From positions 1 through 51,128 of the forward strand of contig CABUPJ010000024.1 in the NCBI GenBank assembly GCA_902493335.1: a stretch of DNA of 51,128 bases, given 5' to 3'. Positions 33,972 through 41,583 of this stretch are shown here, in pieces (the stretch's first letter is position 1; the number at the start of each line of letters is the position of its first letter). A program made the translations under genes and the position numbers. Under the pieces are notes generated by a model. It saw only the letters and a program-made list of their open reading frames with translations. It was not told the origin of the DNA and did no database searches. The stretch comes from an uncultured Porphyromonadaceae bacterium (GTDB taxonomy: Bacteria > Bacteroidota > Bacteroidia > Bacteroidales > Muribaculaceae).

Positions 33972-34688
33972 TTATTGCTGATAGACGAGTGTGCCGACGG
34001 GCTCTCCGGCGACTACTTTTGCGAGATTGCCGGACTTGTCCATGTTGAAGACAACGATAGGCATCTTGTTTTCCTTGCACAGGGCTGTGGCGGTGAGGTC
34101 CATGACCTTGAGGCCGCGGTTGTAGATTTCGTCGTATGTGATTTCGTCGAACTTCGTGGCTGTCGGGTCTTTTTCGGGGTCAGCGGTGTATATGCCGTCG
34201 ACGCGGGTGCCCTTGAGCATGACGTCGGCCTCGATTTCGATGGCCCGCAGAGCCGAGCCGGTGTCGGTTGTGAAGAACGGGTTGCCTGTGCCGCACGAGA
34301 TGATGGCTACCTCGCCGCGGCGGAGGGTCTCGATGGCGCGGTGGCTGCCGTAGGGCTCTCCGATAGGGAACATGCCGATGGCGGTGAGCACGCGTGCCGG
34401 CTGGCCGATAGATTCGAGGGCCGAGCTGAGAGCGAGTGAGTTGATGACTGTGGCGAGCATGCCCATCTGGTCGCCTTTGACGCGGTCGAAGCCTTTGGCC
34501 GCACCCGATAGGCCGCGGAAGATATTGCCTCCGCCGATGACAATGCCTGTCTCGACGCCGTTGTCGACCATTTCTTTAATCTGCGAGGCATACTGGGCGA
34601 GGCGCTCGGTGTCGATGCCGTAGCCCTGGTGGCCCATCAGAGATTCGCCGCTGAGTTTTAATAGTACACGCTTATATTTAGTTCTCAT
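33972..34688 (-). CDS. pyrH: UMP kinase (PyrH)
   Basis: An amino-acid-kinase-fold enzyme of 238 residues that phosphorylates UMP to UDP. Motifs seen are LLKLSGESLMG at the N-terminus, GIVIGGGNIFRG, GTGNPFFTTDTGSALRA and GVYTADPEKDPTATKF-like GIYTADPEKDPTATKF. Length and order match PyrH. A -7 element (TATCTTTG, minus strand, 34719-34712) lies 24 bases upstream. It is transcribed with frr and diverges from manC. Confidence 0.95.
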   Translation of the reverse strand: MRTKYKRVLLKLSGESLMGHQGYGIDTERLAQYASQIKEMVDNGVETGIVIGGGNIFRGLSGAAKGFDRVKGDQMGMLATVINSLALSSALESIGQPARVLTAIGMFPIGEPYGSHRAIETLRRGEVAIISCGTGNPFFTTDTGSALRAIEIEADVMLKGTRVDGIYTADPEKDPTATKFDEITYDEIYNRGLKVMDLTATALCKENKMPIVVFNMDKSGNLAKVVAGEPVGTLVYQQ

Positions 34689-34758
34689 ACCTAATGTTTT
34701 TGTTTATATGGCAAAGATAACGCTTTTAGTGGTTGCAATGACGAAAAATATATCTTTT

Positions 34759-34790
34759 TTTGTTTGTCAACTCTAAAAATACTAACTTAG
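34759..34790 (+). promoter_or_regulatory. Promoter of manC
   Basis: TTTG at 34759-34762, a 20-nt spacer and TAACTTAG at 34783-34790 (one mismatch to TAnnTTTG) lie 33 bases before the manC ATG. The spacing is ideal. Confidence 0.5.
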
Positions 34791-34823
34791 CGACAGTTTA
34801 ACATCATCTAAAACGAACCTTTT

Positions 34824-35906
34824 ATGAAAGAGGACAAAAGATATTGCGTTATCATGTGCGGCGGCATCGGCAGCCGTTTCTGGCCTTATAGCCGCACTGA
34901 TCTCCCCAAACAGTTTCTTGATTTCTTCGGCACCGGACGCTCGTTGCTCCAGATGAGCTATGACCGTATACTGCCTGTCGTGCCGAGCGAGCGAATCATC
35001 GTCGTGACGAACGAATTGTATGCGCCGCTCGTGAAGCAGCAGCTTCCAGAGCTGTCAGACAGTCAGATACTGCTTGAGCCGGCGCGCCGCAACACCGCGC
35101 CCTGCATCGCATGGGCGGCCTGGCATATAGGAGCCATCGACCCCGAGGCTTCGATGATAGTAGTGCCGAGCGATCACCTTATCACCCGCGAACTCGAGTT
35201 TCAGGCAAGTGTCGTCAACGGCTTTGAGTTTGTCGAGCAGAACGACGCCCTGCTGACCCTCGGCATCAAGCCGACGAGGCCCGAGACGGGCTACGGCTAC
35301 ATACAGATCGGCGAGGAGGTCACAGGTCATATCCGCAAGGTGAAGACTTTCACCGAGAAGCCTGACAGAAAACTCGCCGAGGTCTTCGTCGAATCGGGCG
35401 AATTCTTCTGGAATTCAGGTATATTTCTGTGGAGTGTCAAGTCGATTAAAAATGCTCTGAAAGAATACTCCCCCGAGATTACCGCGAATTTCGACGAAAT
35501 TGCAGGTGCTTTTGCGACTGAGGCCGAGACTGCCGCTATCGCAGAGAAATTTCCGGCCTGCATGAGCATTTCGATAGACTTTGCTGTGATGGAGAAAGCC
35601 AAAAACGTCTATGTCGAGACGGTCAACTTCGGCTGGAACGACCTCGGCACGTGGAGCGCTCTCTATGATATCTCGCCAAAGAACAAGGACGGCAATGTCA
35701 CGCAGAACTGCAATGTACTGTCTTACAACTCGAAGGGTAATATATTTGCCGTGCGCGGCGAGAAGCTTATCGTTGTCGACGGTCTCGAAGACTATATTGT
35801 GTCGGATGCCGGCGACGTGCTGCTGATATTCCCCAAGAGCGAGGAACAGCGCATCAAGCAGGTTGTCAACGATGCCAAAATGGTCTTCGGTGACAAATAC
35901 CTGTAA
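34824..35906 (+). CDS. manC: Mannose-1-phosphate guanylyltransferase (ManC)
   Basis: A nucleotidyltransferase of 360 residues that makes GDP-mannose from mannose-1-phosphate and GTP. The signature GGIGSRFWPYSRTDLPKQF (13-31) and the FTEKPDRK and NSGIFLW segments identify it. It lacks the C-terminal phosphomannose isomerase domain, so it is the monofunctional short type. GDP-mannose would serve the GT2 polyprenol mannose synthase encoded at 28.4 kb and GDP-fucose-type glycans, which is an inference. It stands alone between divergent pyrH and the convergent glycosyltransferase gene. Confidence 0.92.
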   Translation: MKEDKRYCVIMCGGIGSRFWPYSRTDLPKQFLDFFGTGRSLLQMSYDRILPVVPSERIIVVTNELYAPLVKQQLPELSDSQILLEPARRNTAPCIAWAAWHIGAIDPEASMIVVPSDHLITRELEFQASVVNGFEFVEQNDALLTLGIKPTRPETGYGYIQIGEEVTGHIRKVKTFTEKPDRKLAEVFVESGEFFWNSGIFLWSVKSIKNALKEYSPEITANFDEIAGAFATEAETAAIAEKFPACMSISIDFAVMEKAKNVYVETVNFGWNDLGTWSALYDISPKNKDGNVTQNCNVLSYNSKGNIFAVRGEKLIVVDGLEDYIVSDAGDVLLIFPKSEEQRIKQVVNDAKMVFGDKYL

Positions 35907-35954
35907 GAAAGATTAATAAAAGTAACGAATCAGAGGGAGCCGGGACGCAGAGTC

Positions 35955-36719
35955 TCAGCTCTTTCTTTTTTTGATGATGCCTCGGGCGACGCGATATGAG
36001 TTGAGTGTCGTCATGAATTTGTTTTTGGCTATCTCCATGCCGCAGGAGCCGTCGAGCAGTGCGCCGTCGAGAATATGGCATCTCATGAATGTCATCGATG
36101 CGCGCAGTACCGGAGTGACCGGCGATATGCGCCGGCTCTGCGAAGCCAGAATGCGACCATAGATGACAGAGTGGCGCATCTCTTTGTTGACGAGCTCTTT
36201 ACTGCTGTTGCAGCGGTAGTGGTTGATGTATCCGGGGAGCACTTTAGGCATCAGGCTGTTAGGGAAGGTGACGCGCTCGGCGAGGTCGACGAGATTCCAG
36301 TTGGCATAGCGCTTGTTGAACAGGCGCACCTGTGTCACGGGCTTCCAGCCTGAGTGCATCACCGGGCGTCCGCAATAATAGTTGATTATCTTCAGCGAAT
36401 AGATGTTGTCTTTGAAGCCCTCGTTTTTCATCGCGATGATGGCTTCGCGCAGTTCGGGCGACAGCACTTCGTCGGCGTCTATTGACAGCACGTATGGAAA
36501 AGTCGTCAGGCCGACTGCGTACTGGCGCTGTATGCCGTAGCCGGTGAAGGCTCTCGCCGTAATCTTGCAGCCGTAGCGGCGGCAGATTTCAGTGGTACGG
36601 TCGATTGAGTATGAGTCAACTACGATAATTTCGTCTACGACACCTTTGAGCGACTCGAGGCATCGTTCGATTTGAGCTTCCTCATTGCGGGTGATGATAG
36701 TGGCTGATATACGATCCAT
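35955..36719 (-). CDS. GT2 glycosyltransferase, WaaE/KdtX-like
   Basis: A protein of 254 residues. The GT2 start ISATIITRNEEAQIERCLESL, IIVVDSYSIDRT (30-42) and the metal-binding DAD at 81-83 (SIDADEVLSPEL) are clear. The PVMHSGWKPVTQVRLFNK segment and the C-terminal region match WaaE/KdtX-type transferases, which add a sugar to the lipopolysaccharide inner core. The acceptor here is unknown. A -7 element (TAACTTTG, minus strand, 36746-36739) lies just upstream, overlapping the end of the AlkD-like gene. Confidence 0.82.
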   Translation of the reverse strand: MDRISATIITRNEEAQIERCLESLKGVVDEIIVVDSYSIDRTTEICRRYGCKITARAFTGYGIQRQYAVGLTTFPYVLSIDADEVLSPELREAIIAMKNEGFKDNIYSLKIINYYCGRPVMHSGWKPVTQVRLFNKRYANWNLVDLAERVTFPNSLMPKVLPGYINHYRCNSSKELVNKEMRHSVIYGRILASQSRRISPVTPVLRASMTFMRCHILDGALLDGSCGMEIAKNKFMTTLNSYRVARGIIKKRKS

Positions 36720-36743
36720 CGCTTTGGTTTTGTGACTGCAAAG

Positions 36744-37466
36744 TTACGAGTTTTTTCGCAAATTTCTCATATTCCTCAGCTCTGCGCGTTCTGCAGGTGT
36801 GAATTTTTCGGTGGCGTAGGAGAGGGTTGTCGATGATATGCGGCCGATGTTGTCAGATAGGAAGCGGCGCAACGCAGTGATGTCTTTCTTGCCGGCCTCG
36901 CGCAGAACCCAGCCTGTGGCTTTTCTCATGAGCGGCTCGGGATCTTCAAGCGTTTTAAGGCACATTTCAAGCGCTAAATCGAGCTGCATGTGTCTGACAC
37001 AAGTCAGAGTCGCCACAACGGCTGTGCGACGTTCCCAGAGGCTTTCTGAGGTCGCAAGGCGTCGCACGGTGTCATGGTGCTTTCCGGCGGCAAGCTCGCA
37101 GCCCAGAATATACGGGGCAGATAGGTCGACGAGATCCCAGTTGTTGGCAAGCCGGCAAATCGAGATATAGAAGTCGGCTATTGCACTGCGGTCGGTGTCG
37201 CTTTTGGCTTTCTTGTATTTCTCGACGGTGGCGAGCAGAGCACCGAGGCGGTATTCGTGGATGGGCGAGGCAAGCATCGCGGAAATTTCATCGAGAGGAC
37301 GGTCGAAGTATTTTTTGCTGATCGATCGGTTGGCCGGCACGGTCAGGCCGATGAAAATGTCGCCTTCACCATACTCGCCTTTCCCGGTCTTGAAAAATCT
37401 TTGAAAAATTTCTTTGCGCTCAGGTTGAGCCGCGTCCATCAGCTCATTTTGCCACTGTGTTATCAT
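36744..37466 (-). CDS. AlkD-like DNA alkylation repair protein
   Basis: A HEAT-repeat DNA glycosylase-type protein of 240 residues. The family regions ANNWDLVDLSAP (about 130-141), SLWERRTAVVAT and PLMRKATGWVLREAGKKD are present, including the Trp, Asp and Arg positions associated with base release in AlkD. It would excise bulky or positively charged alkyl purines. The -7 element TAAATTTG (minus strand, 37500-37493) lies 27 bases upstream. The downstream glycosyltransferase has its own -7 element in the 3' end of this gene. Confidence 0.85.
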   Translation of the reverse strand: MITQWQNELMDAAQPERKEIFQRFFKTGKGEYGEGDIFIGLTVPANRSISKKYFDRPLDEISAMLASPIHEYRLGALLATVEKYKKAKSDTDRSAIADFYISICRLANNWDLVDLSAPYILGCELAAGKHHDTVRRLATSESLWERRTAVVATLTCVRHMQLDLALEMCLKTLEDPEPLMRKATGWVLREAGKKDITALRRFLSDNIGRISSTTLSYATEKFTPAERAELRNMRNLRKNS

Positions 37467-37644
37467 ATTTGAAATAATGTTAAAATTATCTGCAAATTTA
37501 TCGATTTATTTTCAAAAAATCATTGCCGTCTGTTCGGCTCGCAGAAAATTTTCAAATCTCAGGCGGTCAAAATTTATGCAACTTATTGTATGATAGTTGT
37601 TAAGGTGGCTTTTTCGAGTTTTCGGACGAAATCCAGAAAAAACA

Positions 37645-37676
37645 ACAGGCGACAGTTCTATGAATCTGCCGCCTGT
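37645..37676 (-). terminator. Terminator of the secreted protein gene at 37.7-38.4 kb
   Basis: An 11-bp stem (ACAGGCGGCAG with CTGTCGCCTGT, one G-U pair) with a 10-nt loop is followed by TGTTTTTT on the minus strand. It lies 25 bases past the stop codon. Confidence 0.85.
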
Positions 37677-37701
37677 ATATTGATAAATTTCGTATTGCGG
37701 A

Positions 37702-38388
37702 TTACTTAATATATATTTTGGCTGTCTTTGTACCCTGCCGGCGGATATATATGCCGTTTTCAGGATTTGCAACCTTGCGTCCCTGCATGTCGAAGTATTC
37801 GATTGGTGCGTTGTCGTCGGCAATGATTTCGGTTACTCCGTCAGATTCCGGCAGTACGAGGGCAAACTCACCCCATTGATTTGCGTAGTAAAAACCGGTA
37901 TCGTCCATGATACCCATGCCGTTGGTCGGGGCTTTGACGGTATTGTTTTCAATATAGAAAGTGTTGGTGCCTACGAGTCCCCAGTAGAGTTCGCCATAAC
38001 CCCATGAGCATCCGGTGTAGCAATAGGCGGGAAGGGTTACTTTTTGGGGGTCAGTGATATCGAGCTCGAAATACTTGTCTCCCGCTACGTTATATTCTGT
38101 TTCTTTCAGTGGTATCTGGTTTGTAGCCATAAACGCATCGGCATAGGCTTGTCCGTAGGGTGAGAGTATTCGTATATAATTTGCGTTGTCGGTCTTTCTG
38201 ATTATGTCTACCTCACACGTGACCGGTCCCAGCATAAGGAAAGATGAAACCATGTCGTCGGTGAATTTACCCTTACCCCAATATTCCCATCCTTCAGGAA
38301 TGTCTGTGGGTTCTTGGGCTGTTGATGTAAAAGTGGCTGAAAGCATTAAGACAATGCAGGATAAAACAGAAGTGTAGAATTTTCTCAT
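37702..38388 (-). CDS. Secreted protein with short Bacteroidales C-terminal sorting motif
   Basis: A protein of 228 residues with a signal peptide (FYTSVLSCIVLMLSATFTSTAQ). The middle part has no recognised domain and is rich in aromatic residues. The C-terminal 35 residues (APIEYFDMQGRKVANPENGI, then YIRRQGTKTAKIYIK) form the motif shared by many Bacteroidales secreted proteins, which resembles a type IX sorting signal. Function is unknown. It stands alone with its own terminator. A related but longer C-terminal domain is carried by the protein at 9838-10812. Confidence 0.65.
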   Translation of the reverse strand: MRKFYTSVLSCIVLMLSATFTSTAQEPTDIPEGWEYWGKGKFTDDMVSSFLMLGPVTCEVDIIRKTDNANYIRILSPYGQAYADAFMATNQIPLKETEYNVAGDKYFELDITDPQKVTLPAYCYTGCSWGYGELYWGLVGTNTFYIENNTVKAPTNGMGIMDDTGFYYANQWGEFALVLPESDGVTEIIADDNAPIEYFDMQGRKVANPENGIYIRRQGTKTAKIYIK

Positions 38389-38648
38389 GTGACATTAATT
38401 TTGAATTAGTACTATTATAGTGTAATATTGATAGCAATATAGAGTTGTTGGTTGAATTTGTGCCTGCAAAGATAAGTATTTGTGTAAATATGCCAAAATA
38501 TATCTTGTGCTAATTTATAGTAGTCGCTCAATAATATTTTTCAGGGTGGAGGCCGGTAGGGTAGGGCAGGGGGCCGGTGTCTTATTTCATTTGGCGACAG
38601 AGTATCCACTAATCAAAAATATTTTTTATCTTTGTACTCTTATTTATC

Positions 38649-39080
38649 ATGAGACAGTTGATCAGATGGATATGTGAAGATGTCGATATGCCCGCAATCG
38701 ACCGCCTGCGGCTCGAAGCCTGGATTGCTAAAGTTGCAGCAAGTCACGGCTATACCCTCGGCAAAATCAATTATATATTCTGTAATGACGAGGGTATCAT
38801 CAAAGTCAACAGGCAATTCCTCAACCATGATTTTTATACCGATGTAATTACATTCGACTACACCTATGGCGATGTGGTCTCGGGTGACATCTATATATCT
38901 CTTGACACGGTTGCCTCGAACGCAGAGCTGGTGAATGCCGGTTATGATACAGAGCTGAAGCGAGTTATAATACACGGTGTGCTGCATCTCTGCGGTATTG
39001 ACGACAAAGGCCCGGGAGAGCGCGAGATTATGGAGTCGCATGAGGATGCTGCTCTCGCTATGCTTGAAGCTAAGATTTAA
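38649..39080 (+). CDS. ybeY: Endoribonuclease YbeY
   Basis: A metal-dependent endoribonuclease of 143 residues in rRNA maturation and ribosome quality control. The motif HGVLHLCGIDD (109-119) supplies His109 and His113, but the third usual histidine (HGxLHLxGYDH) is Asp119. I recall other Bacteroidetes members with non-histidine residues around this position, so it may be a lineage trait. TDVITFDYTYGD and the GDIYIS strand also match. A -7 element (TATCTTTG, 38627-38634) lies 14 bases upstream. mnmG follows after 30 bases. Confidence 0.9.
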   Translation: MRQLIRWICEDVDMPAIDRLRLEAWIAKVAASHGYTLGKINYIFCNDEGIIKVNRQFLNHDFYTDVITFDYTYGDVVSGDIYISLDTVASNAELVNAGYDTELKRVIIHGVLHLCGIDDKGPGEREIMESHEDAALAMLEAKI

Positions 39081-39110
39081 TCGCTTTATATACAATATCT
39101 TATTTGTCAA

Positions 39111-40988
39111 ATGAAGTTTGATTACGATGTGATAGTGGTTGGTGCCGGTCATGCCGGCTGTGAGGCTGCGGCTGCCGCGGCCCGTCTCGGCGCGGAAACA
39201 CTGCTGATCACGATGGATATGCATAAAATTGCCCAAATGAGCTGTAATCCCGCAGTCGGTGGTATAGCAAAAGGACAGATAATCAGGGAGATAGACGCAC
39301 TCGGCGGTTATATGGGAATTATAACTGACCGCACGTCAATACAATTCAGGATGTTGAACCGCTCAAAGGGACCGGCGATGTGGAGTCCGCGCTCGCAATG
39401 CGACCGCACGAAATTCTCAAACCTTTGGCGCGAGATTCTTGAAAATATGCCGCATCTATATATGTGGCAGGATTCTGTCGTAGAACTCATCATCGAGGAC
39501 GGCAAGCTTAAGGGTGTGAAGACTGCCGACGGAGCATCGTTCTGTGCACCGGCGGTTGTTCTGACCAATGGTACTTTTCTTAACGGTCTGATGCACATTG
39601 GCCGCGTCCAGATCGAGGGCGGCAGAGTGTCCGAGCCTAAAAGTACGGGTCTGACCGAGCAGCTTGTGTCGCTCGGTTTTGTTGCCGGCAGAATGAAAAC
39701 CGGAACGCCGGTGCGCATCGACGGCCGCTCGATAAAATGGGAGCTGACCAAGTCGCAGTCAGGGGATAATGACGGCCATAAGTTCTCGTATCTGCCCGAG
39801 GTGTCACGTACGCTCAGCCAGCGCGACTGCTATATCGTCTACACAAGCGAGGAGACACACGAGGTGTTGCGCCGCGGTTTGCCCGATTCGCCGCTTTACA
39901 ACGGTCAGATTAAAAGCATAGGCCCGCGTTATTGTCCGTCAATCGAAACAAAGATTGTCACTTTTGCAGACAAGACCGAACATCAGCTGTTCATCGAACC
40001 GGAGGGTGAGACGACACAAGAGTATTATCTTAACGGCTTCTCGTCGTCGCTACCGCTCAATATACAGGTAGAGGCGCTCCAGACGATACCCGCTTTCGAC
40101 GAAGTTCAGATATACCGCCCGGGTTACGCCATCGAATATGACTTTTTTGATCCGACACAGCTCAGACATACGCTCGAGACGAAACTAATAAAGAACCTCT
40201 TCTTTGCCGGTCAGATTAACGGTACGACCGGTTATGAGGAAGCGGCAGGGCAGGGTCTCGTCGCGGGAGCCAACGCCGCGCTTGCCGTTCAGGGCAAGGC
40301 TCCGTTCACGCTCGCCCGCGATGAAGCCTATATCGGTGTGCTTATCGATGATCTTGTTACCAAAGGTGTCGACGAACCGTATCGTATGTTTACCTCGCGT
40401 GCGGAGTACCGAATCTTGCTGCGTCAGGATGACGCAGACGTGCGTCTCACTCCGAAAGCTTATAAGATTGGACTTGCCGACGAGCACCGTTATGAATTGT
40501 TGCAGACAAAACTCGCGGCGCGTGACAGGCTGATTGAATTCTGTCGTGATTTCTCGGTCAGAGCCGCAGTGATAAATCCGAGACTGGAAGCGGCCGGTTT
40601 CGAGCCGCTGAAACAGGGACAGAAACTCTATGATCTTTTGCTTCGTCCCGCTCTCGATATCGTGACGCTTTCGCCGATGATAGATGCGCTCAAAGCAGAG
40701 GTTGACGCGATTGAGCCGAGACTTCGCGACGAGGTCGTTGAGGCGGCCGAGATACTTATAAAGTATCAGGGGTATATTGATCGCGAGCGGTTGATAGCCG
40801 ACAAGCTTAACCGGCTCGAGGAAGTGCGCATCTCAGACCGCTTCGATTACTCGACAATCACGGCCATATCGACCGAGGCCCGACAGAAGCTCGCCAAACA
40901 TCGTCCCGAGACAATCGGCGAGGCGTCGCGCATCCCCGGCATATCGCCGAGCGACATCAATATATTGCTGTTGCTTATGAACAGATAA
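39111..40988 (+). CDS. mnmG: tRNA uridine-5-carboxymethylaminomethyl modification enzyme MnmG (GidA)
   Basis: An FAD-dependent enzyme of 625 residues. With MnmE it installs the cmnm5 group at the wobble uridine of several tRNAs. The N-terminal dinucleotide motif GAGHAGCEAAAAAARLG (11-27) and NPAVGGIAKGQI are typical. FAGQINGTTGYEEAAGQGL and the helical C-terminus ending in ISPSDINILLLL-like GISPSDINILLLLM complete the family pattern. It is co-directional with ybeY upstream. The gene often lies near the replication origin, and here a parS site follows 13 bases after it. Confidence 0.96.
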   Translation: MKFDYDVIVVGAGHAGCEAAAAAARLGAETLLITMDMHKIAQMSCNPAVGGIAKGQIIREIDALGGYMGIITDRTSIQFRMLNRSKGPAMWSPRSQCDRTKFSNLWREILENMPHLYMWQDSVVELIIEDGKLKGVKTADGASFCAPAVVLTNGTFLNGLMHIGRVQIEGGRVSEPKSTGLTEQLVSLGFVAGRMKTGTPVRIDGRSIKWELTKSQSGDNDGHKFSYLPEVSRTLSQRDCYIVYTSEETHEVLRRGLPDSPLYNGQIKSIGPRYCPSIETKIVTFADKTEHQLFIEPEGETTQEYYLNGFSSSLPLNIQVEALQTIPAFDEVQIYRPGYAIEYDFFDPTQLRHTLETKLIKNLFFAGQINGTTGYEEAAGQGLVAGANAALAVQGKAPFTLARDEAYIGVLIDDLVTKGVDEPYRMFTSRAEYRILLRQDDADVRLTPKAYKIGLADEHRYELLQTKLAARDRLIEFCRDFSVRAAVINPRLEAAGFEPLKQGQKLYDLLLRPALDIVTLSPMIDALKAEVDAIEPRLRDEVVEAAEILIKYQGYIDRERLIADKLNRLEEVRISDRFDYSTITAISTEARQKLAKHRPETIGEASRIPGISPSDINILLLLMNR

Positions 40989-41000
40989 AGATATACGACT

Positions 41001-41018
41001 TTGTTTCACGTGAAACAA
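41001..41018. other. parS centromere site (ParB binding)
   Basis: The 18-base perfect palindrome TTGTTTCACGTGAAACAA contains the full 16-bp consensus parS, TGTTTCACGTGAAACA (41002-41017). ParB binds it, loads as a clamp and guides origin segregation with ParA. parS sites cluster near replication origins in most bacteria. It lies between mnmG and apt. I saw no second full copy by eye. Confidence 0.92.
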
Positions 41019-41064
41019 TTTTGCTCCAAATAATGAATTATCAAATAATTACAAAAGAATAAAA

Positions 41065-41583
41065 ATGGAATACATCAAATCAAAAATCAGAGATGTGGTC
41101 GATTTTCCTTCTAAGGGAATCCTGTTTAAAGACCTCACGACAGCATTCAAGGATCCGCGTGCGCTTCACATTATCGGCTGGGATCTTTCGCAGCTCTACC
41201 GTGATAAAGGTGTCACCAAAGTTGTCGGCATAGAGTCGCGCGGTTTTATCGGCGGCTCGATTCTGGCGTTTGAACTCGGCGCAGGATTTGTTCCCGCGCG
41301 CAAACCCGGCAAACTGCCCGCTGACACAATCAGAATGGAGTATGACAAGGAGTATGGCAAAGATGTCATAGAGATTCACCGCGACGCTATCGGCCCCGAC
41401 GACATCGTGGTGCTTCATGACGATGTACTCGCCACCGGCGGTACGATGGCTGCTGCCTATAAACTCGTGAAAAGTCTTAACCCCAAGAAAATCTATATAA
41501 ACTTTATCATCGAGCTTTCTGCCCTCAACGGCCGCGCCGCTCTGCCTGCCGACGCCGAGGTCACCTCGCTCATTGTCTATTGA
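41065..41583 (+). CDS. apt: Adenine phosphoribosyltransferase
   Basis: A salvage enzyme of 172 residues that converts adenine and PRPP to AMP. The PRPP-binding loop VVLHDDVLATGGTMAAA lies near residues 113-129. The FPSKGILFKDLTTAFKDP N-terminus and GIESRGFIGG are typical of Apt. Its stop codon overlaps the uvrC ATG by one base. The gene starts 47 bases after the parS site; no clean promoter is seen between them. Confidence 0.94.
   Translation: MEYIKSKIRDVVDFPSKGILFKDLTTAFKDPRALHIIGWDLSQLYRDKGVTKVVGIESRGFIGGSILAFELGAGFVPARKPGKLPADTIRMEYDKEYGKDVIEIHRDAIGPDDIVVLHDDVLATGGTMAAAYKLVKSLNPKKIYINFIIELSALNGRAALPADAEVTSLIVY

Noticed and set aside
37512..37823. 103-codon minus-strand frame at the end of the secreted protein gene
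   Set aside because: It overlaps the terminator and the real gene in another frame and has no domain features.
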